From Clytia hemisphaerica (Eukaryota > Cnidaria > Hydrozoa > Leptothecata > Clytiidae), in contig CACVBU010000284.1 in NCBI GenBank assembly GCA_902728285.1, forward strand, positions 239,271 through 303,270: 64,000 nucleotides of DNA, written 5' to 3'. A model generated the notes under the pieces. The model did no database searches, was not told the origin of the DNA, and saw only the letters and a list, made by a program, of their open reading frames with translations. This document shows positions 1-12,600 of this stretch, one piece after another. Made by a program: the position numbers and the translations under genes. Position 1 is the first letter of the stretch; every line of letters starts with the position of its first letter.

Positions 1-264
1 TTCCTGCGTAAATTTGAACAAGATCGGAGAAATTTTCACAGTGTTAACTGAAAATGATATTTTTTGGACTTTGTCGTAATTTCATTGGCTGGGGCGACCG
101 TTCCTTTTGAATATTTTTCAAACTCAAAACAGGTTTTTTCCAAATATACCACTATTTATTACATACACCACACTATTGAACCATTTTATTTGGTTTATCA
201 TACTCTTCTCCAAGTATTATCCCAGCAGAAAAAATAATGCATAGCTAAAAACCCCGTGGCTTAA

Positions 265-597
265 TGGGATAAACTTTTGCGGGGATTAAATTTTGCTGAT
301 TTCGCGGATTTGAGTGTCATCCGCGAAATTAAGTCTCAATGGAAATTTGGAAAGGCCTCATCCGCGAAATATTTCTAAACAAAACTCAAAATTTGTCAAA
401 CAAATACTTTTTGAATGTTCACTGGCATCAAAGAAGTGCTAATAATGTGTATTTCAACAACCAAAATGCACGATTTGACAGTTAAGTCACAAAATCGTGA
501 AAATATTGCCACTAGCAAAATTAAGTCCCCGCAAAATTTTTTAAATTTCGCGGGTAGGCCCAATCGTGAAATTAAATCCTCGCGAAAGTTTATCCCA
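265..597. mobile_element. 333-bp TTAA-flanked MITE
   Basis: Inverted ends TGGGATAAACTTTTGCGG and TGGGATAAACTTTCGCGA, each next to TTAA (261-264, 598-601). It carries further internal motifs such as TTTCGCGG and CGCGAAATT. No protein. Confidence 0.75.
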
Positions 598-1016
598 TTA
601 ACGAAATTTTATCCGGACAGTCAAATCAACGGCGCATCATTGCTTCGCTATTGACAAGTTTAGAAAAAAATAAATTTATAAAAACTTGGAAATATTGACT
701 TCTAAATGTTTATCTCCTTTAGCTCCAATTTTGAACTTTTTAGTTGAGGATGAGTGGGCGGGGGATGGGCTTGGTTATTTAAGCAAGAAAGTGCATGTGT
801 AATCACTTAGAAGAGCTAAACTTCCAGCTGGTTTATTTATTCGTTGAGATTATTTCTCATACTCGCTCTGCACTAGATTTATTGCTTTGCTTTCTGATCT
901 GTTCTGATTAGTAGTTTGTGGGCAACGTTCGAACACAACTAACTCAACAAGCTCATCTTTCACATCTTTTAATCTCTAAAGCCGGAGCTTCCAGCGCAGC
1001 TGGTTTATTATTTATA

Positions 1017-1678
1017 CAGTACGTCCAGGAGAAATTAGCCCTCTGTTTTAAAAGTGCCATAGCCTTCGATAGAAAAATTGATTTTTCATAAATTTTATAC
1101 CGTTAGAAGGCCCCCCCCTTAGAAAGGAAATCTTCCCCTCCATTCAAAAGTACAAAGACTTTGCTCAAAAAAGATTTCTAAAACTTAAAAATCAAGTTCT
1201 TAACAATTTTAACGATAAATTAACTTGACTTATCAAAAGAAAACCGGTTTGACAACTTTTATAAGATTTTAGTTTTAGATTTTTTTAAAATCAGGCAAAA
1301 ACTTTTACATTGCGATTTTTATACCATTGTAATCCTCGTAAAATTCCGCATCGAACCATGTAAAATTTTTCATCATAGCACAATTATTTAAAACTCTTTA
1401 TTTATTAGCACAATACATGAAAAGGTTATAAGCATAATTTCTTATGTAAAATGATAGATAGACAAAAGATTTAATTGATTATTACGGAGCCACTGAACTG
1501 TAACATGGCTTAAATCTTCGATTTTCCTTTATGTTGTGAAGCTTTTTTTGAAAAGTTATATTTTTGGAAAGCCTGATAAATGCTCCATCTCACTGTGGAA
1601 GAATTTTCAAAATTGGCCAAAAATTCGAAAAGCTATACCACTTCAAAGACGGACGACTAATTTTTTATGGACGTACTG
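1017..1678. mobile_element. 662-bp TA-flanked mariner-type MITE
   Basis: Ends CAGTACGTCCAGGAGAAATT and, inverted, CAGTACGTCCATAAAAAATT, both followed by AG and flanked by TA (1015-1016, 1679-1680). AT-rich interior without open frames. Confidence 0.7.
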
Positions 1679-4600
1679 TATCTAACTTTCATCACATTGG
1701 GATTACTGTAAATATTTCTTCTAAAAGATCACTGTGACAAGCGCATTCTCTCGTTGATTTCTATTGTCCCCTGTTTTCAGATTTTAAACCTCTTGAGAAT
1801 TGCTTTAAGATGCTAAATTTTGCTAATTCGTTACTTTTCTCGTTCAAGGCTATGAAATAAGAATTTTTTGCAGAGCTGATTTTCGTCGTTGACACCCTCC
1901 TTTTGCCGAAATTCTTTCATTTTTCAAGGGACTTTAAGAATTTTCAGAATGTATGGTATTCCGCAGAACAGATTTTTCACGTAATTGTCGGTAGACACGA
2001 AGTTTAAACGTTTATTCCTCATTCGGTTTCTCGCCAGTATTTTGTAACATGATCTTACAAAGAGGGAAGTATACAGTATACAAATTTTGAGCCAAATCTA
2101 AAAATTCTTGAAGGAAATGCTTCCCTCAGATGGAGTATTTCTCTTACGGGGGTCTGTAGAGTTAGCCCTGGATAGCTAAATAAATTCTTAAATAATTTTG
2201 TCATAGATAATAGAGGGGAGTCATTTTAAACCAAAGGGGGTCAAGATTTCCTAGGAAATAGCAACTCTAGGGAGTCTTCATTTACTAGTTTATTTTGAGG
2301 TGGGGAGTCACTATTTACTAGTTTATTATGACTGGGGAGTCATTATTTAGGGGAGTTAATTTTTTTTGTCACACCGGGAGCCAAACCCAAAAATGGCATT
2401 TTGCTTAACCCAAGATTCTACAGGATAAACTATACATTTTTGGAATCCTCAACTATCCTAGTTTTGGAAATGGTCGGTCCCCAAAGCTAACTCCTGGTCA
2501 ACGGCAAAAAAAATTTGTGAAAAATTATTTTTATAGGTTTGCCTGGGGAAAAAAAGGGAAAATTTGGGTATTTTAACTAAATTTTGACCCTTTTTAAGTC
2601 TGGGACCTACCCAAACAACTTTTAATGAGACACAAACTAGGTGTTATGATAGACTTTGATGCAATACATCAGAAAAATTTCAAACAGACAGTATTTAGTA
2701 TTATTTCAGGGCTGCAGGGGGTAAAATTGCCCATTTTTATGGGTCTTTACCTTATTTGAGCAATTTTCACCACTAATCTTGGTTAAAACGTTATCAAAAA
2801 TAGTTTTAACTTGATTTTTGTGCAATATATCCTGAAAGATTCCAATGCTGACTTAAAACTAACAAAACCAGGGTGCAAATGGACAAACCAGGGGGTAAAA
2901 ATGTCCATTTTAGGCGATTTTTATCGTTTTGGACCTATTTCACCCATAAAGCGGTTTTATGTTGTACCAATTTTATTTCTGACCACTGAAACAAGGGTAA
3001 TTTTGTAGTAGGAGCAATGGGAAAGTTATTTGTGGTTTTCATTGTCTGTAATCAGGGTCACTGTGGGCAAATCAGGGGGTAAATACACCACTTCTTGGTA
3101 GTTGTTGCCTGAATTTGGATGTTTTTATTGTATGGTAGCCTCAAATTTATGAAACTTTGAGATTGAAAACAGTTGTATACCCTTCAGTCATTTCTTAGTA
3201 CTTTTGTTGACAACTACACAAAATAATGACGGATTTAAAACTTAAGTTATGCCCAAATGATAACATTTATTTGACGTAATTTTGTCAGTTTTTGCTTTGA
3301 GATTCCACCATATTGCTATTCAGAGCTTCCTAAAATGGTCAAATCATCCATTTTTGCCTAAGTACCCCCCTCCCCGGGAAAAAAACATCATCATATTACA
3401 ACTAGTTCTCTGTTTAGAACAATGATTTGACCTGCCTCCAACTGGGGTTTCCCATGGACCACATTGTTCCGAACTTTCAATTTCTTACAACATTATGACG
3501 TATGCAATATTGTTTTTATAAACAAATGTCTTTATTCTGAAAGATAAGAATCCATCAAACACATTCTCAATGTAACCTGAGATCGGATTGTGATTGTTTT
3601 CTGCACACCACGCTGAAGCTCTAAAGGGATGAGTTAAAACATAACAATATGACGAATATGCTATCTCAAAATCGTAAGGATCATCTAAAAGGACTGGGAA
3701 TGACAATGATTGTGTTTAAAAATAGGGCACCGTTTCAGGAAAATTTAGTTTTTGACTTTCCGGCACATAACAAGATTCTTGTTATAGAATTTTTCGCGGG
3801 AGGACTATTTTCATCAGATGGTTAATTTTCAAGGGCCTTCATAAGTTTACCGTGCCCGTAAGAAAATTATGACCAGCTGTTATCAGGTTCAATGTTATTT
3901 TGAAACTGTGCAATAACAAGAGCACCTTTTGAATTTTGCGCGTTCAGAACAAAGCACTCGAAACCAAAAAAATCTAAAGTTTCGCTCATGGATCATATTT
4001 CAAAGATGTTATCCTCTAATCTTATCTGATCCCACAGATATAATCTTGTAGCTTTAACTTTAGTAAATGACATTAATACTTGAAAAGTTAAGCAATGTTA
4101 TTAAAAAGTTACCATGAGAACAGCTTAACAATGAAAACGACTCTGATTCATGCAATAACGAACAAAAGACAGGCAGGAGCTCGAGGTCTCTCCAATATCT
4201 TTGATATCGTTCCATGAGTAGCTCACCGCTCATTGCAACAGAAAGCATTTTAAGACTCACACCGTGCAGGAATAAGCTTGAGCGACAAGACAATCGAATT
4301 GGTGAAATGGACACTTTTTATTATCAAAACATTTCAGCTGAAATTTCTTCGAAATTTGTACAAAATTATCTTTTGAATTGCAGTGATCTTTTTACTTACA
4401 GACTCTAGTAAAGTAGAGCAGATTTATTCAACTTAACTTCAAGGCAAATGTTTATAATCCAAGTTGAAAGTGCGCCAATGAAAACATTTTTGTCTCGAGA
4501 TTGCCCAAAAAATAAGCACATTCATGTCCAACGTACAATATGTTCGAATAAAAAAGTGTCCAAAGTACAATATGCTCGAATAAAAAAGTGTTCAGCTTAT

Positions 4601-5477
4601 CGTGCAGCTCCGTTTAACAAAATAATCAAACATAATCAGAAGCGGCACTCAAAGTTCTAAATATGGGGGGAGGGCGTCCAGGATATCGGTACATCGATCT
4701 TGGCCTTTTTTTATATCGGTAAATCGGTATTAGGAGAAAGATTTGATCGGCAATCGGTATTTTAAAACCATCCCGGTATCGATAAAAGACTCTTTTCATC
4801 TTGTCGTGTCCCAAAGCCTTTACTTTAATTGTTATAAAAAGCTAGAATCTCTCGGACAGCTGTTTGTCTATTCTGAAGCAGACCAATTATCTATAGTATA
4901 ATTAATCATAATCCCCGCGCTCAGATTAGATTAAAGGCAATTACGCCTATAAAAGCTTCTCCTATTCTACTATTGTGTTTAAATGCATGCTTTCCAATTA
5001 GATACTTAGACTAAAAGTTAAAAAGCAATCAAAGAAAATTATTTCAAGAATTTCTTCACAACTTTTTGAAAACACGCTTTTTTATAAGAACACTCTTATA
5101 AGACGACGACTATGAATCAATGTTCACAAGATTCCCTGGTAATTCTGTTGTTACAAAATCTCCCAAGTTTCAAATAAAGCCTTCGGATGTTCTTAACTTT
5201 TTAACTTTCAAATATGATGTTCTTCCTGTAAATGTTTCTAACTTGTTCTTAATATTTTGGTCATCGAAACCTCATGTTCTTATCAAAAAAATGTGAATGA
5301 GAGAAAAGAATGTGTTTCGTGTTGTATCAATTTTTGATGTTTGGATATAATTTTCAAATATTTTTACTATAATCGCCGATTCGGTTTCGGAACATCGCAG
5401 TGCACCGTTTTTCCAACCGTTACCGGGAAAAAAAACTATTCATAAAAATTAAAACATTGCCTACAATTTAAAATACC
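1679..5477. other. Gene-poor stretch
   Basis: AT-rich with no convincing exon on either strand. A short direct repeat of GGGGAGTCA and TTTACTAGTTTATT units lies at 2216-2360. TATCGGTA/ATCGGTA motifs cluster at 4680-4790. Open frames here are 60-85 codons without family features. Confidence 0.5.
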
Positions 5478-6170
5478 TTAAGGCACTTGCATTTTCATAA
5501 GAGCTCCTTTAATAGTTGTGATTCCTTTTTCTCGTTCTTCGGGTTTTACTTTTCGATAATCATCAAAAGTTTCTTTAGTAAAGTTCTTTGTGTGCCCATC
5601 AACAACTAGTTGCTCGAATTCTTCAATCATCCTAGGTTTAAGGTAGCCGTCACAAGTACTAAGCACAATCCATCCACCACTTTTCACCAATTTGCATAAT
5701 TTTGGGATATCAGAAACGACTGGATGAGAGGGAGTATTGAAAAATACACCAACAGCCAGAATGATGTCGTATACTTTAGATCCCATCACTGAATGATCGT
5801 CATTCGATCCTAACACATACGTATTCTTCATTTTCCCATTTCTTCGTCCAACATTCAGAAGTCCTTCACAAGGCTCCGAACCATCAACATTTTCAAAACC
5901 GTACTTATCAAGTAGGATGTCTACAAGATAGCCTGTTCCACAACCATAGTCTAGAATCTTGGCATCTTTTCTCCCACCTAACAGCTGGTTAGCTAATGCA
6001 CAGACTTGTTCAGGCCCTTGATATTCATCGTCATATCGGACACGGTCGTAATCTTCTGCATATTTTGTATATAATTCTTGTTGTGCTTCATATTCCTCTT
6101 CCATGGTGTAAGCCTTGTTTGCCTTGATGGCTGTAAGTTCTGTATTGTAACCTTTAGTAGCGGCCGCCAT
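5478..6170 (-). CDS. METTL27-like: METTL27-like class I methyltransferase, intronless
   Basis: A 230-residue protein that probably transfers methyl groups from S-adenosylmethionine; the substrate is unknown. The Rossmann fold is clear: motif I ILDYGCGTG at residues 72-80, VDGSEP at about 95-100, YDIILAVGVF at about 134-143, then SGGWIVLST. AEDYDRVRYDDEYQGP at about 38-53 resembles the entry segment of the Williams-Beuren region 27 (METTL27) family. I chose the ATG at 6168-6170 because its context (AAGATGG) is good and the open frame upstream has no ATG, only a TTG. The TATA box lies about 80 nt upstream. Vertebrate METTL27 has introns; none is needed here, so retroposition or intron loss is possible. 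Length fits the family. Confidence 0.85.
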   Translation of the reverse strand: MAAATKGYNTELTAIKANKAYTMEEEYEAQQELYTKYAEDYDRVRYDDEYQGPEQVCALANQLLGGRKDAKILDYGCGTGYLVDILLDKYGFENVDGSEPCEGLLNVGRRNGKMKNTYVLGSNDDHSVMGSKVYDIILAVGVFFNTPSHPVVSDIPKLCKLVKSGGWIVLSTCDGYLKPRMIEEFEQLVVDGHTKNFTKETFDDYRKVKPEEREKGITTIKGALMKMQVP

Positions 6171-6247
6171 CTTTGTTGCTTCCCTACTGTCTCTTGCAAA
6201 CTGAACGAGAAGTGTTCTGTTTGACAATGCGAAATCTATATATCATG

Positions 6248-6254
6248 TTATATA
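6248..6254 (-). promoter_or_regulatory. TATA box of the METTL27-like gene
   Basis: Minus strand TATATAA. A start site about 30 nt downstream falls near 6220, between the TTG at 6227 and the ATG at 6170, which supports the ATG as the real start. A CACGTG E-box lies upstream at 6305-6310. Confidence 0.45.
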
Positions 6255-6255
6255 T

Positions 6256-8930
6256 CAACTTAATCTCTATGAAATGGTGAAATCATAACATTTTATTGTT
6301 TTCCCACGTGACTTCACGCGATATTCACGCGATAATTTATTAATCTATTTAAAATAAAAAAAAGTTGGGAGAACTTACATCTGATCAGCAACGCTCACAC
6401 GATATTTTATTTAAAATGGTAGCAAGAGTTGCGTGAGGAATCAAAACACGACGAAATAGGCACAAGCGTTAAAGAAAGAAGACAGCGAAGATAAAAGTCA
6501 ATCTTGAAATTGAATTAAGAGTCTCAAGCATAACCAAAGACTGCTCAGACAGACCTAAAACTGCTTCCACACATCTCCCGAAAAACTCCCCCTGGCGAAT
6601 TTATCAGGGCTATTCCCTCGGGAAACAGGGTAAGAGAGGTACACGAAATCGATAAGACAAGTTACTGTCCAAAGAAATTATTATACCTTAATTTGATTAG
6701 TATTGATTCATCTGTTCCTCACAAAATGGAAAACTGATCATATTTCATTTCTCTCATCTGCTGTTATTGATGTATTCGTCTCTCAAGTCAAAACTTCTAA
6801 TCGATATACTTGTTATACATTCTTGTTCAAAGCAAAATCTAGTGATATCATATACCATAAACAATTTCCGTATTTTTCATACTTTTTAGCACTAAAATGA
6901 TAGAAAGGTTATAACTTTATAAATAAGATGACATTCTGAAGGGATGAAAATCTATTAAATAGCCCCCAAACGGTTTGCTTGATTAAGGAGGGGCACTCAA
7001 GGTAAATGACCATACTTGCAGCCCTTAAGGGTATATTTTCCAAGCTTCCCAAGTTCGGTTTTAGTGATTGAACGTTAAGTCACGTCAATAATAGTTTCGC
7101 CTTTGACGTTTTCTAAAATGAGACAAGCTGGAGTTTTTACAAGCTCTTACTTGGTTTGGTTTAATAAAACAATTTTGTTACTTTTTTAAAGAACGCGTCA
7201 TCTCTATTACTTCAAATGACCAATTAGTGAAGTATCTTATAAAAACTCCAGCTCATCCCTCTAAAATAGATGTTTTAGTTTTTTGGACATTACTTTTGAA
7301 CATGAATTTTGAACCAATTATGAAATTTGAAAAGTAATTTAAGTTAGACTTTACTCTGAACAATTCCGAAAGAATTTTTGAAAAATCTCTTTTTTACTGC
7401 CTACAATATCAAATCAATTTTTTTCACAAGTTAGCAATATATTTTATCAACATTTGTCAACTCTGAAATGCAGAATTTCAACAGCGTGTATACTTTATAT
7501 ATTCATGATTTAATTCGAGTTTTACTGAGCAATTAGAGGATTTTTATCAAGCTAAAAAAAACTATGATTATGACGAAACGATGTTTGAATATGGTCAGTT
7601 AACGGATAACAAACAACTCAAGTTACAGTGTGATCGGCCCTAAATATGGTCAAAGTCCCAATCGATTTGAGCTTGATGAAACCCAAGCTTTAAGTTTGAT
7701 GAAAGACAAGATTAGAGATGTAATTTAGGGAAAAGAAAAGTTTGAAGAGAAATTATGAAAGTATATGTACCAGATCATATAGCTGGAGGAATCTAACAAA
7801 AATTTCCTCACAGGTTCTTTCTCTGCTTTTTTCCGACACTTCTCGAGATAAATCAACATCATTGCAGGTCTCATTTTCAAAATGACAATGGGCTGGGAAT
7901 CTCTTGAAATTTTAGAATAACTTTTTACCGCCTTGGAAAATTGAATAAACACCCCTAGAAATTTTTCTCGGATTATCCTCTGGAAATGTTCGCCCCTTCC
8001 CTGTATGGATATAAAATGAAATAGCCCATTAACATACACGCTTTCTTTTATAAGAATAGTGTACTTTAGATGAGGGTCAAGTATTCTTAAGAAAGTGCCA
8101 AAATTGAAGGTGAAATATTCTTAACGTATTCTTAGACTTGACTTTTTTACAAACATGAGAAGTGATCAATCTGAGAGTTTTGGACATTTGAGTGAACATT
8201 AAAATTACATATCTTCCTCAAAGCTTCAATTTATCTCTAACAAAGGAAGCAGTTTTTTCTGTCAACAAATCACAAAATAACGGTATTCTTATCAAATTCT
8301 GTGAAATTCACCCTAGAGGGTATTCTTAGAGTATTCTTACGATTTGGCCAATTTTCACCCTGATATTCTAATAGAAGATACTTTTCTTATAAAAAAGCGT
8401 GTATGTGATAAGTTTTCCCAAAAGACAGTTTACAAATCCGCAAAAGCTGGAGTATCTTGGCAACAATAATTTGAAAACTTGTGTATTTCGAGAAGACTGT
8501 ATTGAAAAGCAAAAACGACAACGAAATTTTTAAACTGAAAAGTTTTATCATCTCTAAGAGTTCAGTATACACAAAAATATGATTGACTTGTTACGTTTGT
8601 AGAAGAAAAAAGGGCAAAAATTTTGGAAAATAATACAAAAATAAATCCAACTCCTAAATTTTCTCCTAAAGGAATTTAATATGACAGGTAAAATAAATGA
8701 GTATAAAAATAATTACGATTTCAATGTAAGATACAGTACAGAACAAGAAAAAATTCGAACAAAACCCCTAAAAATTACAAAATAATAATGTTGCTTAGGC
8801 ATAAACAAATAAGGTTGCAAAAGATTGGTTGTTGTTCGTCACGATTTGAAAATGTTTTGGTTTTTTAATAAAAGTTATTATCAAAGTAAACTTTGTCCCC
8901 CAGAGGGGGGACACTGACCTTGACCACCGA
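6256..8930. other. Intergenic region between the METTL27-like gene and the ferlin 3' end
   Basis: Only the CACGTG box (6305-6310) and short CACGCGATA repeats next to it stand out. The 104-codon minus frame at 7725-8039 has no recognisable feature, and codon composition is not gene-like. Confidence 0.45.
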
Positions 8931-9165
8931 CGGGGACGTGCCGATGGAGTTTGAAAAGTGGACCCTGTCAGATATGAATGTTTGGTAAATTTGGGACCCT
9001 GTTAGAAGAAAAATCGAAAAAAATCTCCAATTTCCACCCTGAAAATTATCCAAAATAACCAAAAGACGACCCTGTCAGATACATATGTTGAAATTTAGTA
9101 AATTTGGGATCTTGTCAGATATCTTCAGAGCCTAAAAAAGGGACCCTGGCCAGCGGCACGTCCCC
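8931..9165. mobile_element. Foldback repeat downstream of the ferlin gene
   Basis: CGGGGACGTGCCG at the left is inverted as CGGCACGTCCCCG at the right. Between them GACCCTGTCAGATA and GTAAATTTGGGA occur twice in the same order, a short internal duplication. Outer boundaries are not certain. Confidence 0.5.
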
Positions 9166-9215
9166 GTTCCCAATTTTGCCTGAGTGCCTTGGTCATAAGG
9201 TTTGTCAGCGTCAAG

Positions 9216-9221
9216 TTTATT
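9216..9221 (-). terminator. Possible polyadenylation signal of the ferlin gene
   Basis: TTTATT on the plus strand reads AATAAA on the minus strand, about 380 nt after the distal stop codon. No closer canonical hexamer was noticed. A foldback repeat starts just beyond it at 8931-9165. Confidence 0.3.
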
Positions 9222-9597
9222 GATTAATTTGATTACAAAATGTAAGTGTAAGGATAGCAAAAATGTCATGAAGTATGATAATTGTAAGATTGACTGATAT
9301 ATAAATAGTATACGACGAAAAAAAGGAAAAATGCTACGAAACTAAAACAAAAACAGTACAAAACAATTAGAAAGATTGAAAAGATATTGTATAAAGTCAG
9401 GCCTATCAAAATAATTGTCATAAGAATTTACTAATAAGTTACTAAAAAATATTTTGGGATGGTTGTTATGACGTTTTTCACTCAGACAAAAAATTACCGT
9501 TTTTACGAAACTAAAATTTAACTAACATGATACACAAAAAAATATAAATTCAAGTCTTCCAAATTTTCATTTTCGTCTTTTCTTGCTGGTCTGTAAA

Positions 9598-9630
9598 TTA
9601 TGCACCAATCACTTTGCGGACCAGACTTCC
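9598..9630 (-). CDS. Ferlin terminal exon, distal copy (27b), with stop
   Basis: An 11-codon exon after the acceptor CTCAAATTTCAG. It encodes [10 protein letters not shown] and then TAA, matching the short basic tail that follows the anchor in ferlins. It joins exon 26 in phase 0 after the final Pro. It lies 81 nt downstream of a second exon of identical length and near-identical coding (9679-9711). Confidence 0.8.
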   Translation of the reverse strand, partial: GSLVRKVIGA

Positions 9631-12600
9631 CTGAAATTTGAGAAGGGGCGAAGAGTGTAAATAAGAAAATCCTCGCTTTTAAACACCAAACATTTTTCTG
9701 ACCAAACTTCCCTGTAAATTCAGAAGAAAAAACAACAATGAAAATGTTTCCTTAATCTTTCCTAATGAAGTTTTTACATGGTTAAAAACTTCGGGTGCTA
9801 GGTGAGTCTCACTCGTTTTGAAACCATGAAACCTGATCTAGAACCTAGTAGGACGTTTTTTGTCAAGGAATTCTACTTTTTATTTTTGTGAATAAATTGG
9901 ACCGCAAGTTTGAAACAGTAAGTGTTCTCGGCCCTCTGCCCGCAGTTCACCAATATAGCAGAACAAAAAGAAACAGAAATAAACGGAATAAGGGAAGAAA
10001 GAAACGGATGTCATACAACAACAAAAACAAACAAACACAAGGTTCTGTAGGATATATAAAACTTTTTCATTCCCGGGTGGAATATCTCTATCGCATTTAC
10101 AGGACCTTTCCACTAATTTTACCGGCATACCGGCAAAAGGTATACCTTTTTTGCTGTTTATAAATTGTTAGGCAACACAAAACGGTCCTGAGACTGGCTA
10201 GCTAATAAAGTGAAGGTACTATTGCACCTACTCAGAATTTCAGTCTTCTTTCATTGCAAATTGGCAATAGGAAAGTTTCATTATAGAAAATTTAGACATC
10301 GTACGGTGGGAAGGGAAGGGAAGGCGGATACTTACAGGAATGGAGTAACAGATGAGGACAATGAACAAGGCGAGAATGACGAAGATGAGGAAACCGATGA
10401 TGTACCATTTGTAATTCTTCCAAATGATATATTTCAATGTCTTCCACGGTGAAGTAAACCACAAGAAGGAAGTGGCCGGTCGGCTGAAAAGGAAAGAAAT
10501 TGATTTTTCGTCCGTAATATGACAAAGTTGGTCCAGCATGTTAGACGACTTATTCACACATAGCAAGGAAATAAGCAGATATTGGGTTTTTCCAGAAAGA
10601 AATTGAATATGGGGGTGGAGGATATAACATTTTTTTGGAATTTATCCCCCGGACATTATCACTTTTGATCCCCCAGAGCAGGTCTAACCCCCCGGTTAAG
10701 CATTAGTTAACCCTCTGGACACTCGAGATTACCCTCAAACAGAGAAAAATTACTCCCAAACAGAGCAAGTTTACCCCCGGACAAGGCAAATTTTATTGAT
10801 TTTCACTACCCCCGTACACTATATCCTCAATCCACCCATGTATGAACATTTTCTGGACGAGCCTATTATTGGAAGAACAAATTGTAGTTTATACAAACTG
10901 ATATTATCCCGTAATAATCATCGTATTATCATATATAACACCCTTATTACTGTATTACACTAATTATATTAGCAATACCAGTGTATGTACGAGTGAACAA
11001 GAGCTCAACAATAGTGTCCTAAAAAGGACGAGCTCGAGTTTGTCCACACCAAATTTTACATTCTGAAAGTTAATTTCGATCTCGGTATAAAAAGAGTGTT
11101 TTTAGTAAGCCTAAATGAGCAAATATGTGATTTAATTTCATGCAATACTACAGCCTACTTAAATGCTACATGAAGGCAATACCCCTAAATTAAGCTCAAC
11201 GTCAACTTGCGTGACAAGAAACAGAAAAATAGGACATACTTTGGTTCATCCAATTTGGGATACATGTTGGGTTCTTCACGGCCTTGACCTGTTGGTTTTT
11301 GTTCGGCTTCTTCGTCGGGGATGATTTCAAGAGTCAACTCAACTTTACCCTGAAAAATGTAAAGCAAAAAAAAATATGAACTAACTTGAACTCTCCGTAT
11401 GCTACAAAGATCAAGCTAAGTTGATCCACTCACTGCTTCTGATGAAATCTTGAACCATTTACTAGAATTAGTAGGGGGAGAACTGACAGATTTTCGGACT
11501 TTAAATGTACGTGTTTCTTCGCGCGTTTGAAAACAGAACTTATTGTAGTATTCTATTTTAATCAAAATTTCACGCTCTATATATCAAATATTATTAAAAA
11601 ATCTCCTGTTAAGCTAAGCCTTGCAGACATTGAGACAGAACGAAATGAAAACGAGAAAAGGGATGCAAACGACAAAAATTGAAATCAGAAATCTAGTCTT
11701 GATTTACCTGAACTTTTCGTGTACCATCTTCGAGTTCTTCAACCATGGTCCACCAACCTTTGACAGATTTGGCGTCAAACAAATCGATGGTATCGTCATC
11801 GTCGGCATCCATCATTTCCAGAGTGGCTTTCTTTGCCTCTTTAGCTGGTTTAGGTAATTTGCTCAAATCAGCAACCATGTAACCTGAATGTATTAAAAAA
11901 GCATTATTAAGTTTTTCACAAAAAAAATGTTATCAATCCCTTCATAACTTTCGTTTAAAAAAAATACTTCGAATGAGCGTAAATGTCCTAACTAAATTAG
12001 TTGGTCGCTTTGAACTTTCTATTATTCGGAGGAGGTCAATAATGCAGCGGTAATGGTCTTTGGATTTCACGGAACGACCTGAAATTGCCACTGTGACAAT
12101 CTGACAATGTGACACTCCGAAGGATAAAACAGTTTTATGGATATTCTATTTAGATCGCTGAAAACCAATCATATAAAAAAAAACAGAAAACCTTTTTCAC
12201 TTGGTGAATTCAGTAGATAGCATATTATTGCAAACAGTTTAAGAAGGGTGAGCATGGCATGGGGGAGAGGCTACCAAAATCTTACCGCACGGTGGAGAGG
12301 CTACCAAAATCTTACCGATAAAGTCGTTAGCAGAGAAGAGATCGTTATCCCAAACTTGCAAATTGAAGAGTGGTGGGAGAACTTGTTTGGTTGTGTCCAA
12401 GCTCCAAAAATGTTCTTTCTTTTCTACGACCATCATCCTTTCTTCGGGCATGTATTTGAAGGGGAAAACCATACGCCAGTTGAACATACCCTGTGAGGAT
12501 TGAAAGCAAAAACTAAATTGACTGGTTGTTTGGGTAGACCTTTTCATAAATTATGACATGAGCAGTTCTTACCTCGTCTTCAAAATATTGCTATGGAAAT

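Noticed and set aside
6171-6227. N-terminal extension of the methyltransferase beginning at a TTG
   Set aside because: It has no ATG, lies around the transcription start expected from the TATA box, and adds residues not typical of the family.
9752-9840. Alternative ferlin end using an acceptor near 9835 (VSWFQNE then stop)
   Set aside because: The peptide does not resemble a ferlin tail, whereas the two GSLVRK exons do.
10240-10335. Read-through of ferlin exon 26 past its donor
   Set aside because: It would add an unrelated tail, while the donor CCT/GTAAGT is strong and leads to the conserved terminal exons.
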